The position numbers were made by a program, and so were the translations under genes. The notes under the pieces are model-generated. The model worked only from the letters and a program-made list of their open reading frames with translations. It did not search any database and had not been told where the DNA came from. Shown one piece after another: positions 51,223-59,977 of a stretch of 64,000 bases of DNA; positions within the stretch are counted from its first letter, which is position 1, and every line of letters starts with the position of its first letter. Source of the DNA: Nitrospirota bacterium (GTDB lineage Bacteria; Nitrospirota; Nitrospiria; Nitrospirales; Nitrospiraceae); assembly GCA_004296885.1 (NCBI GenBank), contig SCVN01000007.1, positions 62,001 to 126,000 on the forward strand. Reading direction: 5' to 3'.

Positions 51223-53025
51223 TCACTTTCGCTGGATGAGCTTGACCGGCGGCTGGGCGGACAGGGCGGGCGGGATAATGAGCTGGGGCACCTGCTCGGT
51301 GTTGTACGTGCGGCGCGCAATCCGCTGGACCTGCGGCTTGAGATAATCGAAGAGCTCCTGGACATCGATCGTCCCGTCGCCGTTGGCGTCGGCCTCCCCG
51401 CCCATCCCTTGCAGCGCATAATAGGTGAAGAGTCCGTGGCCCGTTTCCTGATCGGCCAGACTCAGATTACTGCCCGATGTGGCGGCCAGGACCACCGCCT
51501 TGGAGCTGCTGGCCATGCCTTCGACCGTCAAGACCATCGGTTTCGCCCCCTTGGCAAGCACGGAACGTCCTCCGGCCCCCGAGAAACAGGAATCGAGCAT
51601 CACCACAATGTTTTTGGTCGGGAGTTTTTCCAGCGTCTGATAGAGCCGCTTGAGCGGATAGCCGGTCTGTTCGATAAAGGCCGGGTCCCCGTCATAGGGC
51701 ACAAGGTAGGCCTCTCCCGTGTCGGCCTTCGGGGCGCCGTGCCCCGAGAAATAGACGAACAGACTGGAGTTCGCGTCCACATTGTTCTTGAGCCAGGCTT
51801 CGAAGTACTTCTCCAGATCCGATTTGGTGGCCTGCTCGTTCAGACGCAGGATCACATTTTCTTCCCGATAGCCCCCTTGGCTGGTCAAGAACTGCGCCAT
51901 AGCTTTGGCGTCTTGGACGGCGAATTCGGCCCTGGGAATGCGTTCCCGATACTGCTCGATGCCGACCAGGATCGCGTACCGGTTGGCCTGCGGCGCAATC
52001 GGTTGGCCGGCCTTGCCGACGGCCTTCTCCAGCTTCTGTTTCTCCTCCTCAATCCGCTTCTTCTTCTCTTCGATCTGCTGTTGCACCGACGCCAGCTTCT
52101 GCTGTTCCTTCTTCTGTTCCTCAACCTGGCGCTCCTGCTCTTCGAGCGCCTTCAATTCCTTCTCCGCCTGGCTGAGCGAGACACTGCCCCCCACCCGGTT
52201 CTTTTTCTCCTCCTCGATCCGCTTCTTCTTCTCTTCGATCTGCTGCTGAATCGCGGCCAGTTTCTGCTGCTCCCGTTTCTGCTCCTCCTTCTGCTCCGCA
52301 ATCTGCCGCTCCTGCTCTTCGAGCGCCTTGAGGTCCTTCTCCACCTGTCTGAGCGCGGCGTTGCCCCCCGGCTTCGCCGCCAGCTTGGGGATGGCGCCTG
52401 GCTGGTAGGCCGCCAATTCCTGCTTGACGGTCTCAAAGACCTTGACCACCGCATTGTACAAACCCCGCTGCGCAAGCTCGGCCATCTTCTCCTCCGGCCC
52501 GATCGGGCTGAAGTGGTCGGTGGCCTTGGTCGGTTCGGTCTTGGCCCACAAAAGACGGCCGGTCCGCGCATCCCGCAGGTTGGCCTCCACCGTCACGGTG
52601 ATTTCATAGCTCATGATCGGAGCCAACGGCTCGCCGAAGGTCAGCGGAATGGCCGCGATAAAAATCGCGTTCATGTCGCCGCTGCTCTTCGTGTCGATCA
52701 ACTGGAGCTGGAGAATCAGATCCACGCCGAACTGGTCGAGGATGTCCTGGGGGGCAATGTAGCGGGTTTCGGGAGGCAGGAGGATCACGTCGGTGAAGTA
52801 TTGGCCTGGCGCCAAGCCCAACCTGCGCCGGTCCGGATCGGCGAAGGCTTTTTTGAGCGCCTCCCCCGTCACGTGGACGCCCAACCGGGCCGGAATCGGT
52901 TTCGACGGGAGCGCCGGTTTCGCCACTTCGGTAACGGCGAGCGTCCCGCAGGCGGTCAGCAGCAGCAACGGAGCCGCGAGCAGTCCCCACCAGTGCCCGA
53001 GTCGCGTCCCTTTGCGATGGCGCAT
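51223..53025 (-). CDS. Caspase-like lipoprotein with duplicated coiled coil and EF-hand loop
   Basis: A 600-residue protein. ATG 53025 follows GGGAGGTACGT; the leader LLAAPLLLLTACG is a lipobox. Residues 40-215 form a lipoprotein-like domain (DLILQLQLIDTKSSGDMNAI; YEITVTVEANLRDARTGRLLW). Residues 227-332 are a coiled coil made of two near-copies of KALEEQERQ..EQKK and QQIEEKKKRIEEEKK. The C14 peptidase spans 345-600: YAILVGIEQYRE, His in LFVYFSGHGAPK near 430, Cys in IVVMLDSCFSGAGGRS near 478, and a canonical EF-hand DANGDGTIDVQE near 548. It resembles bacterial orthocaspases. A coiled coil between a lipid anchor and a Ca-linked peptidase suggests an envelope-attached sensor protease; that is inference. 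Confidence 0.88.
   Translation of the reverse strand: MRHRKGTRLGHWWGLLAAPLLLLTACGTLAVTEVAKPALPSKPIPARLGVHVTGEALKKAFADPDRRRLGLAPGQYFTDVILLPPETRYIAPQDILDQFGVDLILQLQLIDTKSSGDMNAIFIAAIPLTFGEPLAPIMSYEITVTVEANLRDARTGRLLWAKTEPTKATDHFSPIGPEEKMAELAQRGLYNAVVKVFETVKQELAAYQPGAIPKLAAKPGGNAALRQVEKDLKALEEQERQIAEQKEEQKREQQKLAAIQQQIEEKKKRIEEEKKNRVGGSVSLSQAEKELKALEEQERQVEEQKKEQQKLASVQQQIEEKKKRIEEEKQKLEKAVGKAGQPIAPQANRYAILVGIEQYRERIPRAEFAVQDAKAMAQFLTSQGGYREENVILRLNEQATKSDLEKYFEAWLKNNVDANSSLFVYFSGHGAPKADTGEAYLVPYDGDPAFIEQTGYPLKRLYQTLEKLPTKNIVVMLDSCFSGAGGRSVLAKGAKPMVLTVEGMASSSKAVVLAATSGSNLSLADQETGHGLFTYYALQGMGGEADANGDGTIDVQELFDYLKPQVQRIARRTYNTEQVPQLIIPPALSAQPPVKLIQRK
52031..52342. repeat. Internal duplication encoding the coiled coil of the caspase-like lipoprotein
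   Basis: Two related segments (about 52031-52168 and 52198-52342) encode the same series: KALEEQERQ, an EQKKE/EQKREQ linker, QQQIEEKKKRIEEEK. Near-identical DNA such as CGCTTCTTCTTCTCTTCGAT occurs in both. It is an in-gene tandem duplication with a 10-residue length difference. Confidence 0.85.
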
Positions 53026-53110
53026 ACGTACCTCCCGTTTGTCCTTGCCGATGCAGGGACAGATGTATCCCAATTCACAAAAGGATTGCAAGAACGCGAG
53101 TCGAGGGAGG

Positions 53111-54610
53111 CTACCCGCCGAAGGGCAGGGCGGACGGAGGCCCCGCAGCCGCGGCGGGGGCCGCGAACTGGGAGAACATCATGCTGGCGGAGACCACCCA
53201 GTCGATAAACGGCTGGGGGTAGATGCCCAGAATCACAGTACCGGCCAGGCACACGTAGATCACCGCCTGCATAGGCGCGGAGACGGTCAGCGGCGAGGGA
53301 TCGGTCGGCTCGTTGATGTACATTTTCTTGACCACGATCAAATAGTAGTACATCGAGATCACGATGTTGATGAGCCCGACAAGGATCAAGGTGTAGAGCC
53401 CTTCGTTCATCGCCGCCACGAAGATGTAGAGCTTGCCCAGAAACCCGGCCAGCGGGGGCACGCCGGCCAGCGAGAGCAGGAACATGATCATGGCGAACGC
53501 CAGAAAGGGCGACCGCCGGTTCAACCCGCTGTAATCTTCGATCTCATCGCTGTGAATCTGGTTGCTGACCGCGATCACCACGGCAAAAGCCCCGAGGTTG
53601 GCGAACAAGTACGTCAGGAGGTAGTACAGGATCGCGTCGCTGCCCATCTTGGTGCCGGCCGCGAGCCCGATCAGCAGGTTGCCGATCTGGGCGATGCCCG
53701 AATAGGCCAGCAGCCGTTTGATGTTCTTCTGCGCGATGGCCACGATGTTGCCGTAGGTCATCGAGAGGATCGAGGCCCCCACCAGCAGCAGGACCCAGGC
53801 CGGCTTGAACGTGGCCAGCGAGACGAAGAACATCCGCAGCAGGATCGCGAAGGCGGCCCCCTTGGGCGCAATCGAGAGGAACGCCGTCACCGGCGTGGGC
53901 GCGCCATGGTAGGTGTCCGGAATCCACGAATGGAACGGCACCGCCCCGATCTTGAACCCCAGCGCGGCGAAGATCAGCAGAAAGCCGATGATGAGGCCGG
54001 GCGTGGGCTTGGCCGACGCAATGTCCGAGAAGACCAGCTTGCCCGTCTCTCCGAAGACCAGGCTGATGCCGTAGGCCAGGAGCCCCGCGACGAAGACGCC
54101 CAGGATGAAGAATTTGAGCCCGGCTTCGTTGGACGACACCTCATCCCGCAGGTAGGCCACCAGGACGTAAAACCCGAACGTCGAGAACTCCAGCGTGATG
54201 AACATCGACAGGAGATCGTTGGCCGAGGCCATGAACATCATGCCCAGGGCGGACATCAGGACGAGAAAGTAATATTCGCCCTTGAAGAACCGGAAGCGCC
54301 GGACATAGTCGATCGAGATCAGGACGACCAGGGCGGTGGCGCCCACGATGAAGATCTTGAAAAAGATCGCCAGCCGGTCCACCACGAACATGTTGTTGAA
54401 GAGGACGCCGGTCACGCCGGCACGGTCGAACCAGGCCAGGTTCAGCAGCACCGCCGCCAGCCCGCCCACGCTCAGGTAAGCCAGCCGGTCCTTGGGGAGC
54501 CGCGGCATCGCGAAGTCCACGATCAGGACCACGCAGAGCCAGACGGTCAGCAGGATCTCCGGCAACATGAGGAGGAGATCGGACCCGGACATGGAGAAGT
54601 TAAAAATCAT
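53111..54610 (-). CDS. nuoN: NADH-quinone oxidoreductase subunit N
   Basis: Antiporter-like membrane subunit of complex I. The 499-residue product begins at ATG 54610 (IFNFSMSGSDLLLMLPEILL) and has about fourteen helices. The Lys of TM7 is kept in FKIGAVPFHSWIPDTYHGAP, the TM8 Lys in LSIAPKGAAFAILLR, and the Glu in VLITLEFSTFGFYVLVAYL-type region (ITLEFSTFGF). Late Pro/Gly-rich block SLAGVPPLAGFLGKLYIF is typical. The C-terminal Ala/Pro-rich tail FAAPAAAAGPPSALPFGG is odd. It is the last gene of the nuo cluster; its start lies 4 bp after the nuoM stop. Confidence 0.95.
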   Translation of the reverse strand: MIFNFSMSGSDLLLMLPEILLTVWLCVVLIVDFAMPRLPKDRLAYLSVGGLAAVLLNLAWFDRAGVTGVLFNNMFVVDRLAIFFKIFIVGATALVVLISIDYVRRFRFFKGEYYFLVLMSALGMMFMASANDLLSMFITLEFSTFGFYVLVAYLRDEVSSNEAGLKFFILGVFVAGLLAYGISLVFGETGKLVFSDIASAKPTPGLIIGFLLIFAALGFKIGAVPFHSWIPDTYHGAPTPVTAFLSIAPKGAAFAILLRMFFVSLATFKPAWVLLLVGASILSMTYGNIVAIAQKNIKRLLAYSGIAQIGNLLIGLAAGTKMGSDAILYYLLTYLFANLGAFAVVIAVSNQIHSDEIEDYSGLNRRSPFLAFAMIMFLLSLAGVPPLAGFLGKLYIFVAAMNEGLYTLILVGLINIVISMYYYLIVVKKMYINEPTDPSPLTVSAPMQAVIYVCLAGTVILGIYPQPFIDWVVSASMMFSQFAAPAAAAGPPSALPFGG

Positions 54611-54614
54611 TGGA

Positions 54615-56291
54615 TTACCGCTTTTCCATTTCGGATTGGCCGACCCCACTCGACGCGGCGACGCGGCGAGCGGGCGACACGGCGATCTCCGCGTCCCCGT
54701 GTCCCCGCGTCCCATGCTCTCGAGTGGTCAGCGGCGTCACCTGGGTGATCCGGGACACCAGGGGATCCGTGCCGGCCCGGATGACCTTGTAAAAATGTCC
54801 GGGGAAAATGCCGAACGTGATGCTGCAGGCAATCATCAACAGCAGCGGCATCCGGTCCACCATCGTCACCGCGTCGTGGGCATGGCTATAGTGGGCGTCC
54901 ATCGGGCCATAGAAGACCCCGCGCATCATCCGGAACAGATAGGCCATGGTCAGCACGATGCCCACCACCGCGACGAATACCTGAAAGGGGTACTTGTTCC
55001 AGCTCCCGACGAGGATCATGACCTCGGCGATGAAGTTCACGGTCCCGGGCATCCCGATCGAGGCCATGCAGGCGATCAGGAAACAGCCGGCCACGAAGGG
55101 CATGCGGTTGACCAGCCCGCCGAGCGAGGGGATGTCCCGCGTATGGGTCTGGTCGTACACCCATCCGGCCATGGCGAAGAGCATGCCCGTGGCCATCGCG
55201 TGGGCGAACATGTACAGGACCGCCCCGCTCAAACTGATGTAATCCAGCGCGGCCATGCCCAGGAAGACATACCCCATGTGGCTGGAGCTGGAATAGCCGA
55301 TCACGTACTTCGTATCCTTGGCATAGAAGGCCACGAACCCGCCGTAGAGCATGCTGAACACGCAGAGCACCGCCGCGATGGGCATCAACTCGCGGGTAGT
55401 CTCCGGAAGAATCTCGAAAGCCACGCGGATGATCGAGAAGTGCCCGAGCTTCATCAACACGCCCGCATGCAGCATGCTGGTGGCGGCCGGGGCGGCCGCG
55501 TGCCCGACCGGCGACCAGGAGTGCAGCGGCCACAGCGGCGCGATCGAGGCGAAGCCGAAGAAGATCAGCAGCCAAATAAGATCCGCCAGCGGCCCGGAGA
55601 AATGCGCCTTCTCGCGCAGGGCCAGAATATCGAACGTGTGCAAGCCGGAGAATTTGTAGATCAGCAGGATGCCCAGAAGCGAGAGGATGGCGCCGGCCGA
55701 CAGGAACAGCGTCAGCTTCATCGCCGCATATTCCTTGCTGTTGGAGCCGAAATTGAACAGGAACGCCACCGAGTCCCGTTTTTTCAACCCCTCCGGATCG
55801 GTCATGGCGAGATAGCCCTTGGTGTGACTACCCCACATGCCCAGCAGCAGGTACATCGGCAGCACCGACATCTCGTAAAAGAAATAGAGGAAGAACAAGT
55901 CCAGCGACATGAACACGCCGATGGTCGCGGCGGCCAGGACCAGGAGCACGATGTAGAATTCCTTGGTCCGGTCCTTGATGTGCCAGGAGACGAAGATGCC
56001 CGCAAACAGCAGAATGGACGAAGCCAGGACCAGCGGGGTTCCAATGCCGTCCACCCCCAGGTAGAAAGCGATGCCCAGTTCCTTCGACCATTCGAAGCGC
56101 TGGATGAACTGGTACCCGCCCTTATCTGCATCGAAGGCGAAGAAGAGGTAGAAGGAGGCGAGCAATGAGACGCCGGCCGAGGCGGCGGCGATCAGGCGGA
56201 CCGCCATCGCCTTGCGGTTCGACACGAACAGCAAGGCGATGGCTCCGACGAACGGCGCAAACAGAATATAGAGCAGTGCGTACTGGCCCAT
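54615..56291 (-). CDS. nuoM: NADH-quinone oxidoreductase subunit M, divergent second copy
   Basis: A 558-residue antiporter-like subunit M. It has the Mrp-type core: LPMYLLLGMWG with Glu before it in FYEMSVLPMY, the TM8 Lys in LHAGVLMKLGHFS, GYSSSSHMGYVFLG, and SIGMPGTVNFIAEVMILVGS with the TM12-region Glu. The TM7 segment is unusual: FGFASIAPLWPLHSWSPVGHAAAP has Ile where other M/L/N subunits have the proton-path Lys, and LPDA is replaced by SPVG. A complete, conventional nuoM lies directly upstream, so this complex I has two M subunits. The C-terminal about 35 residues are encoded by degenerate 8-bp repeats and are probably a recent extension. Confidence 0.93.
   Translation of the reverse strand: MGQYALLYILFAPFVGAIALLFVSNRKAMAVRLIAAASAGVSLLASFYLFFAFDADKGGYQFIQRFEWSKELGIAFYLGVDGIGTPLVLASSILLFAGIFVSWHIKDRTKEFYIVLLVLAAATIGVFMSLDLFFLYFFYEMSVLPMYLLLGMWGSHTKGYLAMTDPEGLKKRDSVAFLFNFGSNSKEYAAMKLTLFLSAGAILSLLGILLIYKFSGLHTFDILALREKAHFSGPLADLIWLLIFFGFASIAPLWPLHSWSPVGHAAAPAATSMLHAGVLMKLGHFSIIRVAFEILPETTRELMPIAAVLCVFSMLYGGFVAFYAKDTKYVIGYSSSSHMGYVFLGMAALDYISLSGAVLYMFAHAMATGMLFAMAGWVYDQTHTRDIPSLGGLVNRMPFVAGCFLIACMASIGMPGTVNFIAEVMILVGSWNKYPFQVFVAVVGIVLTMAYLFRMMRGVFYGPMDAHYSHAHDAVTMVDRMPLLLMIACSITFGIFPGHFYKVIRAGTDPLVSRITQVTPLTTREHGTRGHGDAEIAVSPARRVAASSGVGQSEMEKR
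54651..54714. repeat. Octanucleotide tandem array inside the nuoM 3' end
   Basis: GACGCGGC-like units (CGACGCGG, CGACGCGG, CGAGCGGG, CGACACGG) at 54651-54686, then GCGTCCCC, GTGTCCCC, GCGTCCC at 54691-54714. They encode the hydrophilic tail of the divergent NuoM, which is not part of the normal fold. Confidence 0.75.
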
Positions 56292-56344
56292 GAGCGTCTT
56301 TTTTTACTTCCTTTTCACTCCGAAAGTGACGGGCGGACAAGCCC

Positions 56345-57943
56345 CTACTGCGCGCGTCCGCCGAGCATATTCTGATGTGCGCGGCGCGCGAGCACGGGGG
56401 GCTGGCCGCCCGGCGCTTCCGCCACCGCACCCTTGTCCAACCGCTCGACCAGTGCCTGCACCGAACCGTTCATCATCCTGAGGAACGGCGAAGGATACAG
56501 CCCGATCCAGAAGATCATCACCGACAAGGATACGGCGATGACCAACTCGCGCGCATTGAGATCCGTAATGGCCTGCCCCGCCGCCTGCGCCAACGGCCCC
56601 AGCATTGCCCGTTCGTAGTACCAGAGGAAATACGCCGCCCCGAAGACCACCCCGGTCACCGCGACTGCGCCGTACAGCCAGTGCGCCTGGAAGGCGCCCA
56701 ACAGGATCAGAAATTCGCCGACGAACCCGTTCGTCCCAGGCAGGCCGATCGAGGCCAGTCCGACGATCAGCAGATAGGTCGCGAGCAGCGGCACCTTCTT
56801 GGCCAGCCCGCCGAACGCCGCCAATTGCGTGCTGTGCCGCCGCTGGTAGAGAAAGCCGGCCAGGAAGAACAATCCGGCCGTGCTGAAGCCGAGGTTGATC
56901 ATCGTCAGCAGGCTGCCTTGCAAGCCCTGAAAGTTCAGCGCAAACAAGCCGGCCACCACGAAGCCCAGGTGGCTGATGCTGCTGAAGGCCAACAGCCGGC
57001 GGAAGTCCGGCTGGACCAGCGCCACGATCGCTCCGTAAATGATGGCCAGCAGCGCCAGCGTCATCATCGTGCTCGCCACCCCGGGGCTCTTCGAGGCATC
57101 CGGCAGGAGCGGGAGGCTGAAACGGATGAACCCGTACGTGCCCAGCTTGATCCCGGCCAAAAAGACCGCCATCCCGATCGGCCCTTCCAGCAACGCGTCC
57201 GGCAACCAGGTGTGGAAGGGGAACATCGGTGCCTTGAACGCCAGGCCCATGAAGATCAGCCAGAAGATCAGCACCTGTTTTTCGGCGGGAATCGGAATCG
57301 TCAGCAATTGCAAAAAGTCGAAGGAATAGGCCGGCTCGATGTGATGGACCACGGCCCAGTCATGGTAGTTGAGATCCAGCAACACGATCCCCACCAACAT
57401 GAACACGCTGCCCAGCAACGTGTAGAGCACATACTTGAGCGCCGCATACTGCCGCTCCGCCCCGCCGCCCCAGAGCTTGATCAGGAAGTAACTCGGGATC
57501 AGCATCAATTCCCAGAAGACGAAAAACAGGATCAGGTCCAGCGCCGCGAAGATGCCCATCATCGTCGTCTCGAGCGCCAGCAAGGCCACGAAATAGAGCT
57601 TGATCTGATGCCGGACCGTGTCCCAGGAGTAGAGCACCACCAGCACGGTCAAGAAAGCCGTGAGCCCGATGAACAACACGCTGATCCCGTCCAGCCCCAA
57701 GTGGTAACTGATACCCAGCGGCGGAATCCAGGCCAGGCGCTCCGAGAATTGCATCGCCGCGGACTCGGGCACGAAGCGCAGCAAGACGATGACGGTGAGC
57801 ACCAGCTCCAGGAGCGAGATCCCCAGCGCCGCATTCTTGATCAGGTCCTCTTCCTCGAGCAGCGCGAGCAGGATCGCGCCCAGGAGGGGCAAAAACAGGA
57901 TCAACGAGAGGATCGGAAATCCGAATGTGAGTTCCTGCAGCAT
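56345..57943 (-). CDS. nuoM: NADH-quinone oxidoreductase subunit M, conventional copy
   Basis: A 532-residue complex I subunit M with about fourteen helices. Hallmarks: Glu in VFWELMLIPSYFLIKLWGG, TM7 Lys in GLAFKAPMFPFHTWLPDALLEGP, TM8 Lys in LAGIKLGTYGFIRF, FSSISHLGFVVAGLFALN, and SIGLPGTNGFVGEFLILLGA. These match E. coli NuoM closely. It lies 22 bp after nuoL and 53 bp before the second, divergent nuoM. Presence of two M genes in one cluster points to the '2M' form of complex I described in Nitrospira and some other bacteria. The C-terminal tail GGQPPVLARRAHQNMLGGRA is unconserved. Confidence 0.95.
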   Translation of the reverse strand: MLQELTFGFPILSLILFLPLLGAILLALLEEEDLIKNAALGISLLELVLTVIVLLRFVPESAAMQFSERLAWIPPLGISYHLGLDGISVLFIGLTAFLTVLVVLYSWDTVRHQIKLYFVALLALETTMMGIFAALDLILFFVFWELMLIPSYFLIKLWGGGAERQYAALKYVLYTLLGSVFMLVGIVLLDLNYHDWAVVHHIEPAYSFDFLQLLTIPIPAEKQVLIFWLIFMGLAFKAPMFPFHTWLPDALLEGPIGMAVFLAGIKLGTYGFIRFSLPLLPDASKSPGVASTMMTLALLAIIYGAIVALVQPDFRRLLAFSSISHLGFVVAGLFALNFQGLQGSLLTMINLGFSTAGLFFLAGFLYQRRHSTQLAAFGGLAKKVPLLATYLLIVGLASIGLPGTNGFVGEFLILLGAFQAHWLYGAVAVTGVVFGAAYFLWYYERAMLGPLAQAAGQAITDLNARELVIAVSLSVMIFWIGLYPSPFLRMMNGSVQALVERLDKGAVAEAPGGQPPVLARRAHQNMLGGRAQ

Positions 57944-57965
57944 GAACCGTTCCGTCTCCCGCCTT

Positions 57966-59960
57966 CTATTTCAACATCCCGCCTGATCCGGTCCACCAAG
58001 CCAGGACGAGATGGACCAGGATGAACAAGCCGGCCACGATAATCGCGGCGTAGTGATGCACCTGCCCGCTTTGAATCTTCCGCCAGGAGCGCGCCAGGAG
58101 GTGGTTGGCATAGCCGATCGCGTTGAGCCCTCCGTAGATCACGTACTTCTCCAGCCAGGTGCTGCCCGCCGCACTCGACTGGGTCAGCTCCCCGACCCCG
58201 ACGACGAGCCGGTCAATGACGTGGCGGTCGAACCAATCCCAGACCAACCCCAGCTTCTTGGTCGGTTCCACGAACAGGGCATCATAGAGTTCGTCCACGT
58301 AGTACTTGTTCAGCAGCGTCCGATAGACGCCCGGAGACCGTTCCGCCCAGGCCGCCGCAGTCTCGGTGCGCAGGCTGTAGAGATAGTGGGCCAGCCCCCA
58401 GCCGGCCAAGGCGATGGCCGTGGCCGCCAGCATCAGCGTCACGACCAATCCGGACCCCGCGTCATGCCCCGAGACCTCCCCCCCGACTTGCGCCGTTACC
58501 TTGTGCAGGAAGTGGTGGAACCACCCGTCTTCCGGCGGTACCCCGGGAAATCCGCCGAGCACCGACAGGGTCGCCAGCACGACCAGCGGCCCGAGCATGA
58601 TCGGGGGCGATTCGTGGATATGTTCGGCTGTGTGATGGTCCACGCGGGAGCGGCCGTAAAAGGTCAGGTACGTCAACCGGAACATGTAAAAGGCGGTCAG
58701 AAACGCCCCGATCGCGGCCATCCCATATAAAACATAATGGCCGTGCACGAAGGCGTGGGCCATGATCTCGTCCTTGCTCCAGAACCCGGCTAACGGGAAA
58801 ATGCCGGCGATCGCCAAGGTCCCGACCAGGAACAGTCCGTGCGTCCAGGGGATTTTCGACTTCAGCCCGCCCATCTTCATGATGTCCTGTTCGCCGTGCA
58901 GGGCATGGATCACCGAGCCGGCCGACAGGAACAGGAGGGCTTTGAAGAAGGCGTGGGTCATCAGGTGAAAGACCGCCGCCGTGTAGGCCCCGATCCCGCA
59001 AGCCAGGAACATGTAGCCCAACTGGCTGACCGTGGAATAGGCCAGGACCCGCTTGATATCCGTTTGCACGAGGCCGATCGTGGCCGCGAAGAGCGCCGTC
59101 GTCCCGCCGACAATGGCCACCGTCGTCATGGCCACCGGCGCCATGTCGTAGATGACGTGGTTTCGCACGATCATGTAGACGCCGGCCGTCACCATGGTGG
59201 CCGCATGGATGAGGGCGCTGACCGGGGTGGGGCCTTCCATCGCATCCGGGAGCCACGTGTACAGGGGCAACTGGGCCGACTTGCCCACGGCCCCGATCAA
59301 CAAACACAGGGCGATCGCCGTCGCCATTTCGGTGGATAGCTGGCCAGCCTGGGCGAACACCTGCTGGTAATCCAGCGTCTTGAAGTTCTGGAACACCAGA
59401 AAGATGGCGAGCAGGAACCCCGCGTCCCCGATCCGATTGACCACGAAGGCCTTGGAGGCCGCCTTGGCCGCGGACACCTTGTCGTAGTAGTAGCCGATCA
59501 ACAGGTACGAACAGAGGCCCACGCCTTCCCAGCCGATGAAGAGGACGAGGTAGTTGTTCCCCATCACCAGCAGGAGCATGGAGACCATGAAGAGGTTCAT
59601 GTACGTGAAGAAGCGGGTAAAGCCCTCCTCGCCGTGCATGTACCCGACCGAATAGAGGTGGATGAGGAACCCGACGCCGGTCACCACCAGCAGCATGATG
59701 CATGTAAGGGGATCGATCAGGAAGGCCAGGTTGACCGTGAGGTCGCCGCCGAAGATCCATTTATAGGCGACGACTTCCCTCGCGGTGCCGGAGCCCAGCG
59801 TCTCCGCGAAGACCCCGATCGCGCAGAGGAACGAGAGGCCCACCGAGCCCCAGGCCAGCCGGTGCGCCATCTCGTGGGAATAGCGGCTGCCCAGCAGACC
59901 GTTCAGGAGCACGGCCACCAGCGGAAAAACCGGGATGAGAATGACGATCAGATCGGACAC
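57966..59960 (-). CDS. nuoL: NADH-quinone oxidoreductase subunit L
   Basis: The 664-residue distal antiporter-like subunit of complex I, slightly longer than E. coli NuoL (613). It carries Glu in LFIGWEGVGLCSYLLIG, TM7 Lys in LIGAVGKSAQLPLYTWLPDA, TM8 in LIHAATMVTAGVYMI, the Lys/His block AVFHLMTHAFFKALLFLSAG and SVIHALHGEQDIMKMGGL. The C-terminal region from about 500 onward holds the long lateral helix and a last membrane helix (AAIIVAGLFILVHLVLAWW). The gene lies 97 bp from the nuoK stop, the gap being almost wholly a palindromic repeat element. Confidence 0.96.
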   Translation of the reverse strand: MSDLIVILIPVFPLVAVLLNGLLGSRYSHEMAHRLAWGSVGLSFLCAIGVFAETLGSGTAREVVAYKWIFGGDLTVNLAFLIDPLTCIMLLVVTGVGFLIHLYSVGYMHGEEGFTRFFTYMNLFMVSMLLLVMGNNYLVLFIGWEGVGLCSYLLIGYYYDKVSAAKAASKAFVVNRIGDAGFLLAIFLVFQNFKTLDYQQVFAQAGQLSTEMATAIALCLLIGAVGKSAQLPLYTWLPDAMEGPTPVSALIHAATMVTAGVYMIVRNHVIYDMAPVAMTTVAIVGGTTALFAATIGLVQTDIKRVLAYSTVSQLGYMFLACGIGAYTAAVFHLMTHAFFKALLFLSAGSVIHALHGEQDIMKMGGLKSKIPWTHGLFLVGTLAIAGIFPLAGFWSKDEIMAHAFVHGHYVLYGMAAIGAFLTAFYMFRLTYLTFYGRSRVDHHTAEHIHESPPIMLGPLVVLATLSVLGGFPGVPPEDGWFHHFLHKVTAQVGGEVSGHDAGSGLVVTLMLAATAIALAGWGLAHYLYSLRTETAAAWAERSPGVYRTLLNKYYVDELYDALFVEPTKKLGLVWDWFDRHVIDRLVVGVGELTQSSAAGSTWLEKYVIYGGLNAIGYANHLLARSWRKIQSGQVHHYAAIIVAGLFILVHLVLAWWTGSGGMLK

Positions 59961-59977
59961 GTTACTCCGCCAGATTC

